From Chondrosia reniformis (lineage: Eukaryota; Porifera; Demospongiae; Chondrillida; Chondrillidae), in contig OX359193.1 of assembly GCA_947172415.1 (NCBI GenBank), positions 310,001 through 374,000 of the forward strand: a stretch of DNA of 64,000 bases. Direction: 5' to 3'. The stretch's first letter is position 1, and each line of letters opens with the position of its first letter. This document shows positions 13,201 through 21,695 of the stretch, in pieces. The notes beneath the pieces are model-generated. The model ran no database searches. It was given only the letters and a program-made list of their open reading frames with translations, and was not told the origin of the DNA. The translations under genes were made by a program, and so were the position numbers.

Positions 13201-13500
13201 CACAATATATAAGAAATAAAGCATTAACCTTTGAAGGCCTCTTGTAAAGGTTTATCGAGAAAGCTTGCGGTAGTGGGTGCAATTTCATGTTTCTTTCTGC
13301 TGAACTACATTGAAATAACGCACATGGCCTTGCCTTTCGTACGATTAAAATCATAGTCTACAATATTAATGCTATTACTGTGCAGATCGTTTGCTGAGAA
13401 TGCTATAGATTATCTAGACAGGTGAAGTTGCACTTACTAATTTCCTAAATCGGCTCTGCTCTTCTGGGTTTTGCTTATTTTCTTTGCCCCTTTTAAACAT
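7263..13500 (-). CDS. Proline-rich WH2-domain protein with C-terminal PEWK repeats (spliced)
   Basis: Likely actin regulator, family not recognised. The last exon (about 7263-9935) encodes some 890 residues. In order: an acidic start, ten-residue glycine repeats (GGGGVKPFSS/GGGGVKPLAS), a Ser/Arg/Lys-rich stretch, long polyproline tracts able to bind profilin or SH3 domains, then a WH2 actin-monomer motif (RENLLQQISEGTPLKHV). It ends in three (L/M)PEWK(K/R/V)xL motifs spaced by charged coiled coil; this motif also occurs in the phostensin/taperin group. Upstream minus-strand exons are near 10040, 10260-10400, 10495-11240, 11300-11735, 11820-11970, 12710-12840 and 13104-13135. Exon 10495-11240 includes a polylysine run from GAA/TTC-like triplets. 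The first exon starts at the ATG at 13500 (MFKRGKENK); earlier in-frame ATGs fall inside the divergent RPUSD4 exon. Exon linkage upstream of 10400 is less certain than the last exon. Confidence 0.72.
8105..8345 (-). repeat. Coding tandem repeat, proline-rich ~14-residue unit
   Basis: Within the WH2 gene last exon, a ~42 bp unit repeats about five times and encodes PPPAASPSPPVSSP-like peptides just upstream of the polyproline and WH2 region. All copies keep the reading frame. Copy-number changes would lengthen or shorten the profilin-binding arm without disrupting the protein. Confidence 0.8.
9566..9795 (-). repeat. Coding tandem repeat, ten-residue glycine unit
   Basis: A 30 bp minisatellite in the same exon gives about seven copies of GGGGVKPFSS or GGGGVKPLAS. 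The plus-strand unit reads CCACCTCCACCAGATGCCAA or ends GATGAAAA, so two variants (PLAS and PFSS) intermix. It reads as a flexible linker with regularly spaced lysine-proline pairs. The antisense frame is also open, a by-product of the repeat. Confidence 0.85.
12340..12480 (+). mobile_element. SINE-like dispersed element, copy 1
   Basis: In an intron of the WH2 gene. It carries TGGCCCAGAGAAG near 12354, then CCAAAGCTCTCACTAGG, GTTTAGTTCCCTATAGG and a less conserved tail with AAAATGGTGTGTTTGAT. It matches the elements near 40717, 49690, 54300 and 60420, all in the same plus-strand orientation. Confidence 0.7.
12895..13066. repeat. Intronic minisatellite, ~31 bp unit
   Basis: Five to six copies of a ~31 bp unit, with GCCAGTGAGCTTATAATATT followed by GGTCACATTAAAA, lie in an intron of the WH2 gene. 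One copy has a small deletion (AAAGTCAGTG). No link to other repeats in the window. Confidence 0.85.
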
Positions 13501-13584
13501 AACTGATAATTTTTGGGGTGTGTTCACTGGAATAGATACGCCCTCTAGTTTTAATAAATTGCGTAATCTGTCATTTTTGACAAA
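13501..13584. promoter_or_regulatory. 84 bp divergent promoter, WH2 gene / RPUSD4
   Basis: Only 84 bp separate the start codon of the WH2 gene (13500, minus) from that of RPUSD4 (13585, plus). The interval must hold both 5' untranslated regions, or transcription of one gene starts inside the other. I see no TATA box arranged for either strand. The region is AT-rich. Confidence 0.55.
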
Positions 13585-15288
13585 ATGGCTACTACAGCGT
13601 CTCTCCGTCTGGTCCGTGTGCACTTGAAAGAACAATTGCAAATTCAGTATATTCATGAACGTTACAGCACCAGTGCAGTTGCGTACAGTGGAAAGCATAA
13701 AAACGCTAAGGTAGGAGCGTCAGTTAAAGAAGAAACGACTACGAAGGCGAGACCAAAATTGCTGCATCCTCCGTCAAAGATATCGAAGGAGTACGCCCTC
13801 AAAATGGTCCTATACAAGGACGGTATGTCATGGCTGCATGTTAAGGCGCGGCGTGTGATTACTTTTTCTCGTTATCGAATAGATCGCTTAATCGCCATCA
13901 ACAAGCCGCACTCCTACGCAGTACATGGTGAGAGCATTTGTACTGTTATATCCGCCTGCATTGTGTATAATTAGATAGCTTTGTATTGCCAGCGGGTCCA
14001 AAGGTCAAGTACAATTTGGAGGATTATCTGAACCTGTGGAAGTTCGGCCAGCCAGACCCTCCTCATCTGGCCCATCGATTGGACAAGTGAGACAGCTTCA
14101 TTTGGTGTGTCGCAATCAGTACTGAGTACATCTTTGCATTTCCAGGGAGACAACAGGAGTGCTGCTATTAACAAGGAACCCTGCAGCAGCTCAAGATGTT
14201 GCACAGATGTTTGAAAGGCATCTTGTACAAAAGACTTATTTGTGAGTTGTGACAAAAGTAATTGTGGTATTCCAGTGACGCACTGCTCTTGCTACAGTAG
14301 ATGTCTGACAGTAGGTGTACCTGAACAGAAATCAGGTAGGTTAACTTCACATTGATGCAATCTCACTACTTCACTTGTTTCAGTAAATACAAAGCTTGTA
14401 GGCGTTCTCTCAGTACTGATTGGTGCATTCTTTTGATATTGTTTTTATGCGTAGGTTCTATAATAATACCTATAACAGAGAGTAATGTGTCATCAAGGCA
14501 TACTTCAAAAGGCACCTACAAGGTCAATTATGAGAGCTATCACATGTTTTGAAACCAACTAGATTTACCTCTCCTTGTAGAAAACTTTGCGCTTTGACCT
14601 TGCTGCTAATATCACTGATGTAAGTGCATTTCAGCTACGTTTAAGTTTGTGTTTCATGAAATTAAAAGCATGTCTAGTGTCTGGATGAGCAAAGAGGTTG
14701 TTGACAATTGTGAGAGATGTGTCTTTGAAGGCTTAAGTTTAGATGCAAGTTCTACCTAATGTCTGTAAATACAGTGGGTCGTGCAGGTGTATTCTTGTAC
14801 AAGTTGATAGTCATGTGATATGAACAATCACATGTTGTCATACCATTTGGTAGGAGATGATTGGATCAAGTCATCCTGCTGTTCCAAAAGCCAAGATTGC
14901 CAAAACTGACTACAGCCTCATCAGTACGTACCACTCCAACGTCAGCCTCCTGGCCATCACTCCCCACACCGGGTTCAAGCACCAGCTGAGGGTGCACCTG
15001 GCCAGTGGTCTCCACACTCCAGTCCTTGGTGATTACAAATATGGCGGAGAACATTTTAGAAGAGATCCAAAGCTGGCAAGTCATCTCAAAGCAGTGTCCA
15101 AGTTTACATTACAGGGAGCACTCTACTTGCATGCCTACCAACTGATAATTCCATCCTACTTTGAGAATGGGAAAGCTTTGAAGATAAGAGCACCTCTTCC
15201 ATCTCACTTTGCTGGTGTTGTTGCAAATCTAGGGCTTACATTACCAACTGAATATTACAGGATGAAGAAATCTAATTCTATTTTATAG
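13585..15288 (+). CDS. RPUSD4: RluA-family pseudouridine synthase, RPUSD4-like (spliced)
   Basis: Isomerises uridine to pseudouridine, probably in mitochondrial rRNA as known for RPUSD4. Exons read as 13585-13931, about 13994-14088, 14146-14241, 14294-14334, from 14456, and 14854-15288. Joining the first three gives INKPHSYAVH, then PPHLAHRLDK, then ETTGVLLLTRN: the RluA catalytic motif HRLDKETTG, with Asp as nucleophile, spans an intron in phase. The fourth exon gives RCLTVGVPE. The last gives TGFKHQLRVHLASG and VLGDYKYG, the conserved C-terminal RluA block. The basic, Ser/Thr-rich N-terminus suits a mitochondrial presequence. The exact end of the fifth exon (GTYK, then GTCAAT) is uncertain. 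The gene converges on TYW1, with stop codons 39 bp apart; AATAAA at 15303 lies between them. Confidence 0.88.
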
Positions 15289-15327
15289 TAATTAATGCTT
15301 TAAATAAAATGATGTCAAGTACAAGTG

Positions 15328-18300
15328 TTAGCAACCAGAAATGTCCTTTTTGCTCTTTCTATGCCACCTTGTTTCTGATGGGTCAAACCCTCTCTGATTA
15401 TGGCCCAGTACCGCCCACTCTGGTGTTTTAGCTATATAGTCCATTGAGGTGAAGTGAAACTGACCATTACTCTCCTGATATCTCTTGATCTAAAACAATG
15501 AATTATATCAAGAACTTCAACCAGATAAATAATTTCAATTTAATGGACAATTGTTACATCAAGTGTCTTACCAGATAGTGGAACTTATCATAATCTATCC
15601 ATGTGTGCCAACCTCCATCAATCTTGAACTAAAATCACAATATAAAAGAAAACATTGAACTACAATCTCATAATATATACATTCACGAGATGCACAGATG
15701 TCATGTGAGAGCATGTATTGGACTGGTGCCGTGCAAACCTTCTTTTTAGCAATTAGAACACAATTAGAGTGTTCATGTTCGCATGCAATGTCATAGCCAT
15801 CCAGCTTCTCTGCAAACTGGTACACAAATCTGAGCACCTCATCGTGCCAAGGAACATTCTCCATGGTAATTGTAGAGGCCTTTGAGTCGCCACAAAAGGT
15901 GACACCCTTCAAAAGACAACGTCACAGTGAAGTATAATACTACTTGGGTAACTACTGACCACATATTGTGGTCACGCCCACTGACCTTAACCTCAATAAA
16001 ATCAGGGTTTCCCCTACTGACCAAGTCTACATAAGCATCAATCTCCTCAGTATTCCATGCCTTCACTAGAGTCAGTCTGTACACTGTTCTTTGGCCCTAT
16101 AAACAACATTAATAAAATAACATTATTATACACATCCTATGAAACAAGATGCTCTTGAACTGTACCTTTTTATCCAAAGCTTCCAAACTTTCAATAAATC
16201 TTTGCCAAAAGTCTTTAAAGAGTGGTCTATCAATCTTCTTTAGACTCTGCTCTGTGCTAGCGTCAACACTTACGTACAACTGAGTCACTGGCAGCAAGTT
16301 CCTACATTGAGATAGGGCATTTATAATCGCATCTACTCTATATATGGTGAGGTTCAATGGAGGCAATGTGATGGTGCTGGGGAGGATGAGGGAGAGGGGG
16401 TGGTGCTGGGAGGATGAGGGAGAGGGGTTGGTGCTGGGAGGATGAGGGAGAGGGGTTGGTGCTGGGAGGATGAGGGAGAGGGGCTAGCGTTGGGAGGATG
16501 AGGGAGAGGGGCTGGTGCTGGAGGATGACGGAAAGGGTTGGTGTTGGGAGGATGAGGGAGAGGGTTGGTGCTGGGAGGATGAGGGAGAGGGTGGTGCTGG
16601 GAGGATGAGGGAGAGGGTTGGTGCTGGGAGGATGAGGGAGAGGGTTGGTGCTGGGAGGATGAGGGAGAGGGTGGTGCTGGGAGGATGAGGGAGAGGGTGG
16701 TGCTGGGAGGATGAGGGAGAGGGTGGTGCTGGGAGGATGAGGGAGAGAGATAACATACCTAATGGCATCCGGGAATTGTGCATTGGTGACGAGGAAAGTG
16801 GAGATGCCTTTCTGATGAAGAAGCTCTACTATAGTGTTGATCTTTGGGTACATAATGGGTTCTCCCACGAGGGACAGGGCACAGTGCTGCGCCTGCATGC
16901 CCTCCACTATCCTCTCTGCCTTCACTCCTGGGACACCTGCACATCACATGACCATCACATGACCATCACATGACCATCACACGACAGACACTGCCTTCAG
17001 TAGCAGCATATAAATGTACCTTTAAACTCTTTAATCATTTTATAGTGATTCTCCAAAGCCTCTTTGACAATCGACTCAGGGTCGTCCATCTTCCACTTCC
17101 ATTCGGTGCCCACTGGATTTGTGTGGTGTCTCCAACAGAAGACACACTTGTTTGCGCAGGCAAGACTGGGGGTGGATTCCATGCACCGATGGCTCTCTAT
17201 ACCATAAAAGGTGTGCTTGTAACAGCCGCCCCGCCCACGCAACATAGACTTGGTCCAGCGACACAGCTTCACTCCAGAGTGAGTACCAACAATCTTGTAA
17301 CCTAGGTTACAGGAAGTGATCATTAATTGGAATCAAGCAGGACTACTGCTCATTCACAACGTAACACTACCAAACTAATTCACCTTGCTTAGTGAGTGAC
17401 TGTCTCAGTGCAGGTGTGACCATCTCTCTGCCTCCATTCCCCCCACTCTGGTCCTCTTTTGGAGGGGCCTCCTCAGATTCACAATCATTACTTTTCTGAT
17501 TCTTCACAGGAGCTATCTTCTGATTTGATGCCTTTGCCATTAATCTACCAATATCCTCCATGTCAACCACGTCCTCCCCCTCCCCCTCATCCTCATCCTC
17601 ACTGGATTCATAGCGGACCACCTTCTCAACTTCATCCCCACCACCGACAGCTACTCCACGGGACTGCTGTAAGACGGCAAGCAGACCTTTCTTCCAGGCA
17701 TCAAAGTCTGCCTCCAGACTACCATGCTCGCTCTCTACCACGTTCTGGTCACCCAATCCAACTGGATGCAAGCGTGCTGCTGATAGCTTTGCCAAACTGG
17801 CATCCAACTTGATGGCAACCTAGATAAAATGGAACCACCTAAACAGAAGACAGCATCTTGACTTGGCTTGCTCACTTTGTTAAAGTTGTCTAAATAAAGG
17901 GAATCTCCGAGACCAAAGACAGTAAACTTCATTCCCAGAAACAACGTTTTCTGTACTCTAAAGTCACTAGCAGCATCGCTGATCCATTCACAGCACCAGC
18001 GGCAGTTCTCTGGGGGGTTCCCCTCAGAGTACGTGGATACTATGAATATACAGAGCACTCCACTGCTGCACTACACACAGAACAAGATCATCATCAAGGA
18101 CCTTCAGCCACACACATTACAGTCACACTGCCATGTAGGGGGAGCAGCATTGTGTTCTGTACACCCATTCTCTACTCACTTGCTGTGCGAATATTTCCTC
18201 TGGGTCGCTGCAGCTACTCAAATCAATTTGGTCACACTTGACATTAAATAGAGTGCCAATCTCCTCTGACAAGTGGCGCGCGAATTCACGCGCAGTTCCA

Positions 18301-18485
18301 GTCTGCGTCCCATAGTATATGGACACGTTGTTAAAGGCAATGGGCGATTTTAATCCTTCTGAGTAATCGTAAGACTTCTTTCTTGATCTCGTTGCGAGCC
18401 AAAACGTTATGATACCGAGTAAGAAAGTGAGTACTATTGATGCATAGAAGAACATCGACGAATCGACCTCAAGATTGACGGCCAT
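15328..18485 (-). CDS. TYW1: tRNA wybutosine-synthesising enzyme TYW1 (spliced)
   Basis: Radical-SAM enzyme that builds the tricyclic imG-14 base at position 37 of tRNA-Phe from N1-methylguanosine and pyruvate. Exon 1 (18485-18180) starts with a membrane-anchor-like hydrophobic stretch (FLLGIITFWLA), then the flavodoxin FMN loop YYGTQTGTA. The next exon has GLGDSLY. An acidic linker exon (17822-17382) follows. The exon at about 17303-17020 carries the 4Fe-4S/SAM motif CANKCVFCW followed by RHHTNP. Later exons give SLVGEPIMYP, QLYVSVDAST, LVKAWN and VPWHDEV, all in TYW1 order. The last exon ends DPSETRWHRKS plus a few residues. The N-terminal hydrophobic segment implies ER association, as in animal TYW1. 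One intron is almost entirely minisatellite. Confidence 0.93.
16366..16745. repeat. Minisatellite filling a TYW1 intron, ~27-28 bp unit
   Basis: About fourteen copies of GGGAGGATGAGGGAGAGG plus (T)TGGTGCT fill the 421 bp intron 16338-16758. The first unit begins a few bases after the minus-strand donor (GTATGTTATC), and the last ends about 30 bases before the acceptor. In-frame ORFs across it (SLILPAPP-type peptides) are repeat artefacts: splicing joins AIR to VDAIINAL. Confidence 0.92.
16935..16985. repeat. Short intronic repeat, ~11 bp unit
   Basis: Four copies of ATCACATGACC in a second TYW1 intron, immediately next to the exon boundary near 16936. Similar CACATG-rich repeats recur in the STYXL1 intron at 20029. 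Confidence 0.7.
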
Positions 18486-18698
18486 TTTAACAAACGCGTG
18501 ACACGCATCATTCAGTTATTATAGAATTGAGCAATTGACCCATATTTGCTGGACTATTTAGTGCAGTATTATCTACTTACTGTTAAATAGCCTCATTTTG
18601 ATGTCAATCATGTCTTTAGGAAAATAGTGCTTTAGTATAATCATTTATACAATAAACCAAACATAAAAATATCATTAAAATATTATGTACATATTTTG

Positions 18699-19796
18699 TT
18701 ATGACTCTTGACGAGCTCTATCCTTGCCCGAATGCCAGCGTTTCACTAGTGTTTCCTGCACCCTCCCACCTTGTATACTCTCTGAACTCAAGGGAAAGTC
18801 CCCTGAAACTGGTTGCAGTACATCTAGCACTAGCAACTGCTTTCCAGCATTCTCTGCCACCCGCTGCATAGCAATCACATCCAGCCAGCTTAGGCTGCTG
18901 TGAGAGGTACGCACTTTGACGCAGTATGAGGAGTGGTAGACTTCTGGTCCCTCCCTGTACACAATATAGTCCACTCCAAAGGTCAAGCCTCTCCTAGGTA
19001 ACCAGTTGTTCTGCCTCAAGTAAGAGAAGGCTGTATACAGTGAAGGAAAATCAGCATCCATTTCCACAAATGTCTTCCACAAGTCATCAGTTGTTAATTC
19101 TTTACTGTCAGTACATGATTCAACTGTCAAAAGTCCTTGAAGGTGTAGGTAAAATGCTTCTTCTCTTTGAAGAACAAGAACACTCTCTGGATGAACATGT
19201 TTCTCTGCCAAATACCTTCTCTGGTATTTGTCAATAGTAGAAGGTACTATGAAATGATCAGCTTCTTGAAGAGAAAGAGATGAAACGTTTTCCTTTAAAG
19301 GGGGCGCTTGATGATAATCTTCTTCACTGACACCTTCTAAATTGTGGCTGCAATAACAGGCTCGTTTAGCAGTCGGCACATCTGAGATATCCGCATCTGG
19401 TGTTTTAATTTGATCTACTTGACGACGTACTTCTAAATTAGTTACAGAGCTCTCATCGACAGAGAAGGTAGATCCTCTTTCACTAGTTTCCGTTTCTCTA
19501 CAGTTTACGTAGATTATGTAGTTTAGCTGTTCCAATTTGTCTGTGCCTGTGAAAATATCCTCAAACGTAGTTCCCTTGGTGTCCAAACTGGTGCCTTTAG
19601 CACCTAACTCTCCAAAGCCTATATTTCGCAATGCAGATGCACTTTTCTCGTTCTTTATAAACAGGTTTTTGCTGACTGGACACAAACATCCATAAAAATG
19701 TTTTATTTCATCTCGTCCCTTTAACTTGCTTACATTAGAAACGATTCTTTTCTTACTAAATGTTACTGGTAAATACTTTTCTGAACTACCCGCCAT
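18699..19796 (-). CDS. TSEN2: tRNA-splicing endonuclease catalytic subunit TSEN2
   Basis: 365 residues in one uninterrupted exon. It is the catalytic subunit that cleaves the 5' splice site of intron-containing pre-tRNAs within the TSEN complex. The C-terminal third is diagnostic: LPRRGLTFGVDYIVYREG, then PEVYHSSYCVKV, then AENAGKQLLVLDV. The catalytic triad of the family is present: the Tyr of IVYREG, the His of YHSSY and the Lys of AGKQL. The N-terminal half is a poorly conserved, Ser/Thr-rich region as in animal Sen2 proteins. The ATG at 19796 (MAGSSEKYLPV) has an in-frame stop upstream. The lack of introns contrasts with its neighbours. It starts 62 bp downstream of the STYXL1 stop and ends about 213 bp upstream of the TYW1 start. 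Confidence 0.93.
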   Translation of the reverse strand: MAGSSEKYLPVTFSKKRIVSNVSKLKGRDEIKHFYGCLCPVSKNLFIKNEKSASALRNIGFGELGAKGTSLDTKGTTFEDIFTGTDKLEQLNYIIYVNCRETETSERGSTFSVDESSVTNLEVRRQVDQIKTPDADISDVPTAKRACYCSHNLEGVSEEDYHQAPPLKENVSSLSLQEADHFIVPSTIDKYQRRYLAEKHVHPESVLVLQREEAFYLHLQGLLTVESCTDSKELTTDDLWKTFVEMDADFPSLYTAFSYLRQNNWLPRRGLTFGVDYIVYREGPEVYHSSYCVKVRTSHSSLSWLDVIAMQRVAENAGKQLLVLDVLQPVSGDFPLSSESIQGGRVQETLVKRWHSGKDRARQES

Positions 19797-19858
19797 TTTT
19801 ATCTAGGTAAACGGACTGTACGCCATTTTGAACGAAAAAATTGAAAAAAGTGGAAAAA

Positions 19859-20643
19859 CTAATATTTAGGTTCTTCAATATCTGTGACTGATGATCCGCA
19901 AATTCGTTGCTCCCATTGGGAGAGTTGAATGACAAAGTTCCTGAGGGGCCTCACTTGAGGGCGGCACCGCTTCACATGATCATACGCCACCTGAATAACA
20001 ACCATAATAATATCATCACACCAGTCATGGGGTCACATGGGAGTCACATGGAGGTCACATGGAAGCCATATGGAGGTCACATGGAGGTCACATGGAGGTC
20101 ACATGGAAGCCATATGGAGGTCACATGGAGGTCACAATAGGCACCAAGCTTACCTTCAAGGTCCACTGCTTTCTCTTCATCAGATATGCAATACAGACAG
20201 TGGCAGACCGGCTAATGCCCAACTCTCCATACACCAGTACCCTCTCGCTCTGATTAACATGTCTGTCTAGGAACTCACAGACCTCCTCAAGTTTTGGCAC
20301 CAAATCTTCCTCCTCTGAGTCGCAAGTCTGCAGGTGGAGGGTGGTGATGGAGAGTGGGTAGGCCGGGTATAGTTCTGCGGCCATATTGAGGTGGGCAGAG
20401 ATCTTCATATCGTAATTCAAGGCTGCATTGTAGGCGTGAGTTCTGTCCCCGAGGTACAGTGACAGTGGAAGGATTTCTGATGGATAGCGTGGAAATTTTT
20501 CTAATTCCTACAAAGATTAATCTAATAAAAATTAGATGAAAATATCAAAGAAGTGTAAGAGCTTACTAATTTTGTATAAATTATCTTCTGGGTTTGAAGG
20601 AAGGGATATTCTGCAGAAAATCTTTCAAAACCACCTAATAATA

Positions 20644-20682
<39 letters not shown>

Positions 20683-21611
20683 GCTTGCAAGGGTAATATA
20701 TAAAAACATGTGTATCATGATAGTAGTCAAATGGGCTATGTATTATATTTAAGAAACCTTGCCGCATATTACCTTTAAGTACTTTGACTGTGTCCCTAGT
20801 TCCCTTATTTGAGACCATCCGGGCACACTTGACAGCTGGTGTATGCTCTACTATAGACACTGTGTTACTGTCGTACACTATGACATGTCTCACTGTGGAC
20901 AGCTCTGGTCCAAAGCTAGGAATGCCATACTCAATATCTCCCTCCTGCAGAGCAAGATACAAACTGGTATTCAAGCAAAGACCTAGAGAGGTCAAAGGTC
21001 ACATGGACTATGTCCAAATTGATTGTAATAACATTATCAACAATAATGAGAATATTCAGATACAATTGATGAACTTAACAATTAACTTTTCAATATAAGG
21101 AACATTTCAGTTTGTGAACCTTTGTTAGCAAACACAACATAAATAGATAGTAAAACATTGACAGATAATAGAATAGTGGCTTAATACAATAATCTTATAG
21201 AAAGGACTGAATGACGTGAAATGAACGCTTACGGAAATGGTAAACCTTGCTGTTTCAATATGACACTCATTGTAGTCCTCTCTTGGTCGTGCATCTAGTC
21301 ATAAAAAGGCATTCATTAGAGTTGATAGATCACTTTACAATACAATGCAAACCAGAAGTGCTCACCCAACAATAACAGATAATTATCGTCCACTACAGAT
21401 GGCCTCTCTGGACTCTGCATCTAAAATTGAAAGTACTATAGAAATGGTAGTTTGTCTAACTAAATAACATGTAACATTTACAATTTATCAATTTTTGTAA
21501 GAATCGTGTCCTTTGACACGTAAATTAAAAGTACAAATTACGAAATCAGTGACTTACTCGAACTAAAACATTATATAGTTCTGTGGGTTCACAGATTTCT
21601 ATACCCGCCAT
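19859..21611 (-). CDS. STYXL1: Rhodanese plus dual-specificity pseudophosphatase, STYXL1/MK-STYX-like (spliced)
   Basis: Likely catalytically dead phosphatase scaffold. Exon 1 starts at 21611 (MAGIEICEPTELYNVLV). Later exons give LLLLDARPREDYNECHIE and VRHVIVYDS (rhodanese fold), then VKVLK spliced to GGFERFSAEYPF, a block typical of STYXL1. The phosphatase part begins LPLSLYLGDRTHA and contains VLVYGELGISRSATVCIAYL, where active enzymes have HCxxGxSRS. The nucleophilic Cys is replaced by Gly and the preceding His by Tyr, so hydrolysis is not expected. The terminal exon gives RNFVIQLSQWE and ends TDIEEPKY. STYX itself also has Gly at this position but lacks the rhodanese domain; the domain order favours STYXL1. 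Head-to-head with MDH2. Confidence 0.87.
20029..20138. repeat. Minisatellite in a STYXL1 intron
   Basis: Tandem copies of GTCACATGGAG with interspersed AAGCCATATGGAG variants, directly beside the exon ending MKRKQWTLK. The open frames here in several phases are repeat artefacts. Confidence 0.85.
20636..20690. repeat. Trinucleotide microsatellite in a STYXL1 intron
   Basis: TAA then GAT triplets lie at the 3' end (minus strand) of the short intron between VKVLK and GGFERF. The repeat replaces the usual polypyrimidine tract right up to the acceptor. The intron stays open in frame (poly-Ser if retained), so intron retention would not truncate the protein. Confidence 0.85.
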
Positions 21612-21695
21612 TTTATTCTATCCTACGTTGCCATGCCTACTGCACTGAGCACATGTTTTCCACGTGACGCGACCTCTCTTCTGAAAGAATAAAAA
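21612..21695. promoter_or_regulatory. 84 bp divergent promoter, STYXL1 / MDH2
   Basis: The interval separates the minus-strand ATG at 21611 from the plus-strand ATG at 21696. It contains CACGTG near 21661, a perfect E-box. As with the 13501 pair, both 5' leaders must fit here or overlap the opposite gene. Confidence 0.55.

Noticed and set aside
16338-16925. SLILPAPP repeat protein
   Set aside because: Read-through of the TYW1 intron minisatellite; splicing joins TYW1 motifs on either side.
20522-20995. Poly-Ser insertion in STYXL1
   Set aside because: GTAATATG donor and TTATTAG acceptor remove it and join VKVLK to GGFERF, matching the family.
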